A stretch of 64,000 nt of DNA from Ficedula albicollis. Its lineage: Eukaryota; Chordata; Aves; Passeriformes; Muscicapidae. Within the stretch, counting starts at the first letter, position 1. Each line of letters opens with the position of its first letter. Below, piece by piece: positions 57,981-64,000 of the stretch. The stretch is taken from assembly GCF_000247815.1 (NCBI RefSeq), contig NC_021674.1, forward strand, positions 26,290,331 to 26,354,330, written 5' to 3'. The translations under genes and the position numbers were made by a program. The notes under the pieces were generated by a model, which was given only the letters and a program-made list of their open reading frames with translations, was not told the origin of the DNA and ran no database searches.

Positions 57981-58280
57981 TCATTTTGAAGATCTGGTGA
58001 TAAGATGGAGAAAAAGAAAGGAAATAGGCTGCCATTTGCTATAAACAAAAAGAAGAATTCCTAATACCAGCAGAGCTAGACTGTGACCATAGCTCAGCAG
58101 GATGAGACTGTGCAGCTGCTGGTTATCATGCGCTTCACCAACCTGACCCACACAGCTGAAGGATATACTTTGATTTTGTGAGGAAGCATTGATGTAAGGG
58201 ACCAACTCTGAGCTGTCAAAGCATGATGGAATTTGCTGTGGTTTTTCTGTACTAATGTGTTGGGTATCTGAAGAGCTCTG
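57981..58280 (-). other. Unassigned open frame with one predicted membrane segment
   Basis: The - frame is open from just after a stop near 58,281 to a TGA at 57,983, about 99 codons, without an ATG at its beginning. Its first half is serine- and glutamine-rich with one apparent N-glycosylation site (NASS). Then comes a hydrophobic stretch (LALLVLGILLFVY) followed by a lysine, which is the layout of a type I membrane protein end. A pyrimidine-rich sequence ending in ATAG occurs within it. I do not recognise a family. It could be one exon of an unknown gene, a pseudogene, or chance. Confidence 0.2.
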
Positions 58281-58536
58281 TCAGTAAGGCTGGGAAGGAT
58301 ATGAGAATGCCATGGACTGTTGTGGGTGCTCCAAACTATGAGGCTGCAATTGGAAGAAATCAGATCACCTCCTTTCTCAGGGTGCGCACACACCCTTGAA
58401 TGAAAAGCAGTTCCCTAGGGAAATTTTTGGGCAACCCCTTCTTTCAAAAGGCAATTAATTTTCCTGATGAAGGGCAATGATCTGTGCATTGCAGGAGGAC
58501 AAGGGGATGCTGTGAGGAAACACCACTTGGAAGAAG

Positions 58537-58932
58537 GTGATCAGAGGCTGGAAACTGAGCCGGCTGCTACCTCCCACATTGGCTTGCTTTCATCTCTCAG
58601 TGTTTATTTCCCAGGCATGCCGCCAGCCTGGGGTGTGTGCTGCCAACAATGCAGCGCTGCGGGGCACGCTGTGCGCAGTGCCCTCAGTCTGCCACTCCTG
58701 GGTGACGCTGCCCACTTTCTGTGCTATGGGCCACCGTGGTTGCTTCACCAGCCCCGAGCTGCCACATCAGCCATGGTTCCTTAGCCCAGATCTGCTGGAT
58801 CCTTGCTTCTCCATGTGTCCCTGGCTGATCCTGCTTCTGTGTTGCAAATTATCTGACCCTGGCAACCTCTGCAGCTCTGGCCCCAGCACTCTCCCACTTC
58901 CTTCTCCAGAGTTTATCTTCTCTGCAGCCTAG
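58537..58932 (+). other. GC-rich patch with a 131-codon open frame, unrecognised
   Basis: This block is richer in G, C and CpG than its surroundings, especially 58,620-58,760 (ccgccagcctg, gcagcgctgcggggcacg). One + frame is open for 131 codons with many cysteines, prolines and tryptophans. A 105-codon frame overlaps it in another phase, which argues that the openness comes from base composition. I see no domain and no family, and treat it as non-coding unless homology is found. Confidence 0.2.
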
Positions 58933-59150
58933 AGAGAGAGCAAATACAGGCATAGACCTTAAATAAATTTTTAATTCCAGATGGAACTTACTAAATTTGA
59001 TGAAGTTAATCAACGTACATGTTCTCCCCCCACTTCTAACAGCATCAGTCACATGCCAAACCTCAGTGTCAGGGGATGTAAAACTGAATCGGAGCTCAGC
59101 AAGGCAAAAGAGCCCCTTTCAACTGTGGCTGATGCGGCAAGCAGCCTTCT

Positions 59151-59807
59151 CTACAGACCTAGCATCTGTGCCCAGACATCTGTGTGTCTGTGGAACTGAG
59201 GTGCAGCTACAGTGGTAGGAATTTCCTGTGCTAGGGTGCTTTTCCTAGGGCATGGTGACACACTGCCAGAGGATTGCCCAAGGGAATCAGAGCAGTCATC
59301 AGAAGTGTAAGTACTTGATGCTGCCTCCTTACTTCCAGGCTTTTTCCATTCAGAGTGGGATGAACACTCTCTCCAGCCAGGCAGAGAAGAATAATTAATA
59401 AGGGAAAACCTAATATAATAGTCAGGAAAGAGAGCAGGAGTAAAACAATAAGCACTTTCATTATCCTGCTGAGGAAATCTTGGTGTCTGTGAGTAAATCC
59501 TGTCAGCAAAGGATACCTTGAAGCAAAAGCCTGATTTGCATGTACTATTAGATAAACCACAAGATTTGGCAAGAGGGACTTGCAATAGGGACAGAGACCT
59601 CTGCAAAGCAAAAGTGAACAATCCCGGGAACAGCAGAGCAAATGCAGGGTCTTGTCTGGGGTCTAATCTAACAAAAATAATCCCAACATGGGGATTCAGG
59701 ACTAAGAGTGGAGGAAGCCTCATCAGCAGGCCAGCCTGCTGGACACCTTCACCTCCTGAGTGCTGCCCTGCTTTGTCTTTGCTGACCTCTGGCAGCTTTG
59801 CTTGCAT
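59151..59807 (-). other. Unassigned 218-codon open frame
   Basis: Apart from SOCS5 and the poly-C artefacts this is the longest frame in the window, and it starts with a real ATG. The C-terminal third is serine-rich (STYTSDDCSDSLGQSSGSVS). A second - frame over the same DNA (59,231-59,641) encodes a strongly hydrophobic stretch (VLIVLLLLSFLTIILGF) that could span a membrane. Only one of them could be real, if either. No signal peptide, catalytic motif or family resemblance is recognised. It may be chance or part of a decayed gene. Confidence 0.2.
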
Positions 59808-62800
59808 GTAAAATCACTCACAGCATGGTGATCTGGTTGTTCGCAAGCAGACTCACGTTAATTTTACAGGACCAAAAGTTCTATCTTGCCTAAATAAATA
59901 GAAGGAAAGTTTGCACTTAAAAATGCAAGAACATCAGGTATCAGAAGAAAAACGTATTTTTGAAATGTTGACCTGAACATCCAGCATACCTGCCTTTGCC
60001 AGGGACTGCCCTTCAAAGAAAAGACAAGGCTGGTAAAGTGACTGGACCAAGCTGGATGATACAGGTCCAAGTATTTTTAATATGGGCTAACTGAACATGA
60101 CTAGAAATAGAGGGGCATGAAATAAGGATAGCCCAGTGTAATCACTGTGGTGGAGGAAGAGCTCAGAAAGGGTTGGTTACTTGCTTTCTCCTTCAGTGCT
60201 TTGCTTTCCTCTGCCTGCTCCGCTGAGCTGGGGAAAAGACCTAGAAGCCTTTCTGATTTTTTTGGAAGCTGAGTCATTTGGGTGGATGAAATAAAAACAT
60301 CTGTGATGCTCCTTTCTCCATTGTTCGGTACTTTGAATAAGCAACAACATCAAGGCTGAAACATCAACTTTCTGATTTGGTTGCAGGTTCCCCACTTTGC
60401 ATAGGTGTTAATAGTGACTCCTCCTGCCAGAAAAGGGACAGCCAGGCTCCAGGACAGCTTCAGACAGGCACAACACATGCAGTGACATTCAAAAGTACTC
60501 TGACATGTCCAAGCACCACCCTAGACTGTAGTATGCATTCTTGATCTTTCTTTTACTGAGTAATACAAAGCAACTGCTAGAACCGGTCCCTAGCCTACCC
60601 TCTTTTGCTTATTTGTTTGTTCATTAAGTAACTTCCAATCATCCCAAGAGTCAAGGAGTCTGTCCTTGCAGGTGCAAGGAAGTATAATTTTAAATTTTTT
60701 TCCTTTGAAATGGATTTATTTGTGATCCAGTCTGGTGCTGTTACTAATTTATGAATTGGCATTCTTTTGCCACCAGTAAACAGTATCTACTATGGTCTTA
60801 AAATGACAGGGTCTGAAGGTTTTGAGAGGAAGCTCGACCATTTGCAGAAAATCAGTGCTTAGCATTTTCTGAAAACCAGGTCCCTCTTCAAGGTATTTCA
60901 GACTGAATACATAAAAGCCAAGAAACCTCTAATCATTATTTACTTTTGAAAATTTTAGCCAGGGAACTTTTTTTTTTTAGTGCTGGTTGTGGAATCATTA
61001 ATTATTATTGCACAGAATGTAATAGTAAAACAGAGCTCCCCAATGGATGAAAGCAAATCACTTCTCTTCTAGCTTTTCTTTTTTTTCCCCTTTTTTTTTA
61101 CAGCAATAATAAAACATAATATTATGCACTTCCAACCATGAATGTTCTCCAAAGCAATTTGATATTAAACTCCAAATCATCTGACTGGATGAGTTTTTAC
61201 AGATTGTTGCGGCAGAGCAAGCCAGGAATGTTAGTAGAGTGGCTTGAGGCACAGTGCTGCTTCATGAAAACAAGGAACAGTTAAAAATTTTAAAAGTCCC
61301 AAAATTCCTTTTCTCAAAGGGGATTTGTGGCACTGCTGAGATTAGAGCCATTCCTATTAAAGCAGCTATATTCCCAAGGAGACTTTCTAGTCTCCTAGTT
61401 TGTGTTATCTAGTCTGAAGAATCTGGTTTATTTCACTAGGGAAGAATACTAATGTGAGCTGGTGGTTCTGTTCTCTGGACTTACTTAGTTTTCCTTCCTT
61501 TCTTCAGCAGCAATACATTTGCACAATTTTTCAGGCTACAGCAACAGTAGGAAGAGGCTGGGTTGAACCTAGTTAACACCACCCAGATGCATGCCAGGCT
61601 TGTATTTTCAGTGCTTTGTCCCTCTGACTGTGTACTTTTAATCTGCAGAAATCACCATTAGTTAGAGAGAGGTGAAGCAAAATTGTAAGTGACACCTGAC
61701 ACCAGCATGAACAGGGTTGCATTACACCAACCAAGGCTTTTTTACCGAACAACCTACAAAATTGCTTTAAAAAATCTCTTTGTTCTCCAGGTAACTTGAT
61801 TGTCAGCATAATTTGAATATAAACCAAAGCAGCTGGACAGTACCCAAGAATATCTGTGCAGGCTATATTCTTCTGTGGCCATGCCTACCACAAGGTGGTT
61901 TGGGAGACATTCTGGTTGGTGGCTTCACTCCACTTGGAGATTTCCACACTTGCAGCAAAGACATTTTGAACTTGTTCCATGTTTTCAAAGCACTGGAGAT
62001 CAGCAATAAAGGATTTAGGATTTAGATATTTTACTTTCATAAAAATCTGGTGATAATAAGTAATGGTTTGTGTTAGTGGCTACTAATGTGATTTCTGAAG
62101 GCAATTAAACATTCCCAAGCACCTCAATAAGGCCAGAAGCACTATGGTGATCCCCAGGGGGCCCAGGCTGTCTGAGGAGGAGTGAAACAGGCCAAGTTGG
62201 AAATGAAGAGGGACAAATTCAGGACAACAGAAAAATTGAAGAAGTCGGAAAAGTTCTAGATGTGAATTTTAAACCTAGAAGGGAATCAGATTGTCTTGAA
62301 TGTGCTATAGTTTGAAAATATTTCACAATTATTTGTGAAAATATTTCACAATTATTTGACAATTGTTTGTTAAGGAAACTTCTATCACATCTTCAGCTAA
62401 CTAAATAGTAGCTAATAACCTTCAAAATTAGTTTTCTAAGCTTTATCTCCTAGGTTAGAACAGAATATATTTATTAGCCATTGACACTTAGAGAGCATAA
62501 GTTTAGTTCAGGTGAGTGGTAATAGAGCCAGGTAAGGCAACCCCTGGATCTCCTGCCTCACACCCCCACACACACACAGACCCAGAGTGGTTTGCCAGTG
62601 TCATTAGCAATACACAGAGCACATCTGTCCAGCACAGTCCTCTTCCCAAGCCTGCACAGCTGGGCAGTGATACACCTCCACTGGGGCTGGCCTTGCTCTT
62701 TAACCTCTGTGTCACCCTGTTCTGGTGGGGTGACAAAGAAAACAGTAAGCTTTGGGGCACAGTTGTTGTTTCCCACAGGCATAGCACATTGTTGGGGATA

Positions 62801-64000
62801 TTTTCCAGATGCCACTTTGGTCTTCAAGTGGGTTGTTGGGATTGACTTTGGTTAAGTCACCCAGGTTGCAAAATGGGAACAACAAACTGGATGTCTCATC
62901 AGACCTTCACCAAGTAATTGGTGAATTCCGAGAGTGCCATGCTTCATTGCCAGCTACACAGACCATTTTTGCATCTAGGATGGAGTCTGCAATGTCTATC
63001 AGCACCAACATGGACTCCAGAAATATAGTCACAGACATGTCTGAGAAAGCAAGCAGCAAGTTATGGTTGTTTTTAAGCCTCTTCTGAGGTGAGAGGAGGC
63101 CTCAGGGGAACATCTCAAAGTGTGAAACCATGACCAGATTAAAGGAGATTTAAAGCACAGGTTAAAAGGAGCCCTTATTAGAGAACACATTAGAAGAAGT
63201 AGGACAACCAGAACATTTTCTCAGGATGTACTCAGAACAACACAGGAATTGTTTCAAAGAGCAGTGGCTCATGACTGAAAGAGTTTAAAGTGTTTTTGGA
63301 CATGATATGTCTCTCATCTTTACCACAAATTTAGCCTTGCATGGGCAAACAGTCCAATCCCAGTACAAGGGGCGTCTCATTTATTACTAAATGATGCTAT
63401 TTAAATGTTGGCAGTTTGCAGGAAGGGTGCAATGCTAGAGTTTTATGCTCTTAACCCTCTTCACCATTTTTGGGATGAAAGCCCATCGAGTTAACGTGCA
63501 CACAGTGGCTGGGTGGGAGCACAGCTTATGGCCAAATATTACTGGTTCCAGTGCTTATTTACCTAAGTGATTGTATTGTCTCAGTCAGGTTATATCCACT
63601 GATAAAGATCATTCTTGTTGTAAAGGAATGTACTAGTAGTTTTTTTTTTATTTGTGACTGGCAAGTAGATGGACTTTTAGCTGGCAATATCCCTAAAGTA
63701 TATGTAGCTGTATGACTAGAACAAGATTTTCTTGAAGAAACTGAAACATTCATGTTGAACTTGCCTTCAAATTTAAATGTCAGAGTTTCCTATCTTTGAA
63801 ATATCTAACTCCCACTGATTCCAGTGAAATAGATAATAATTACCTGCGAGGATTTGAACCTGGAGCATAACAGAAGGCAAAATATAACTCACAGAAATGC
63901 ATAATAGAAAAATAATTATATTGTAAAAATAACTTGTAGTGCTGTGGCAGTGAATATTCTGCACTTGGATATTTCTTTTAAAGGAATTTCAAGATTTATA
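59808..64000. other. Intergenic DNA, nothing recognised
   Basis: No frame exceeds about 110 codons and none resembles a known protein. In particular I do not see the cysteine-rich CRIPT exons expected upstream of SOCS5 in other vertebrates. Short (CA)n and T-rich tracts occur (about 62,562-62,580 and 61,080-61,100). Confidence 0.5.
62313..62358. repeat. Perfect tandem duplication of a 23-base unit
   Basis: Two head-to-tail copies (62,313-62,335 and 62,336-62,358), each beginning tgaaaatatttcacaa, are identical by inspection. Exact identity suggests a recent slippage or templated duplication. Confidence 0.85.

Noticed and set aside
63835..63865. A gatttgaacc word resembling a tRNA T-arm on the - strand
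   Set aside because: The T-stem has a mismatch and no matching acceptor, D or anticodon arms could be found at the right spacing.

Overview
This window looks like vertebrate nuclear DNA, most likely from a bird. Three things point that way: a single-exon coding sequence whose product matches suppressor of cytokine signaling 5 (SOCS5) along its whole length, several fragments of CR1-type LINE retrotransposons of the kind that dominate avian interspersed repeats, and AT-rich non-coding DNA with long stretches that contain no gene. There is no bacterial or viral gene organisation, no CRISPR array and no operon.

Layout. Positions 1-24,000 hold no gene that I recognise. They contain a CR1 fragment interrupted by a 214-base N gap, a 1,442-base pure-C run, a short CpG-rich piece at 3,345-3,610, simple repeats, and a second pure-C run (1,020 bases) flanked by A-runs. 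Two short exon-like segments on the + strand (15,249-15,402 and 21,229-21,382) are noted as speculative. About 24,600-28,662 is the last exon of SOCS5 on the - strand: the 3' UTR, the complete 536-codon reading frame (27,040-28,650) and a splice acceptor only 12 bases upstream of the ATG. From 28,663 to about 53,400-55,600 is a large SOCS5 intron with a few CR1 pieces and small repeats. At 53,340-55,640 lies a CpG island, the probable SOCS5 promoter and non-coding first exon, whose core is replaced by a third pure-C run (1,530 bases). From 55,641 to the end is upstream intergenic DNA with two CR1 fragments lacking their 3' ends, a compact inverted repeat, and two unassigned open frames on the - strand.

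How it works together. The only securely identified gene is SOCS5, an SH2 and SOCS-box adaptor that recruits an Elongin B/C-Cullin 5 ubiquitin ligase to cytokine and growth-factor receptor signalling. Its architecture here (CpG-island promoter, long first intron, entire coding sequence in the last exon) is the one known from mammals. Neighbours expected from mammalian synteny (MCFD2/TTC7A on one side, CRIPT/PIGF on the other) were not seen, so they probably lie outside the window.

The most striking sequence anomaly is the set of three kilobase-scale pure-C runs. I read them as assembly or gap-filling artefacts, not biology. They generate long spurious poly-proline and poly-glycine reading frames that should not be annotated. 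I did not find convincing evidence of a new biological system.
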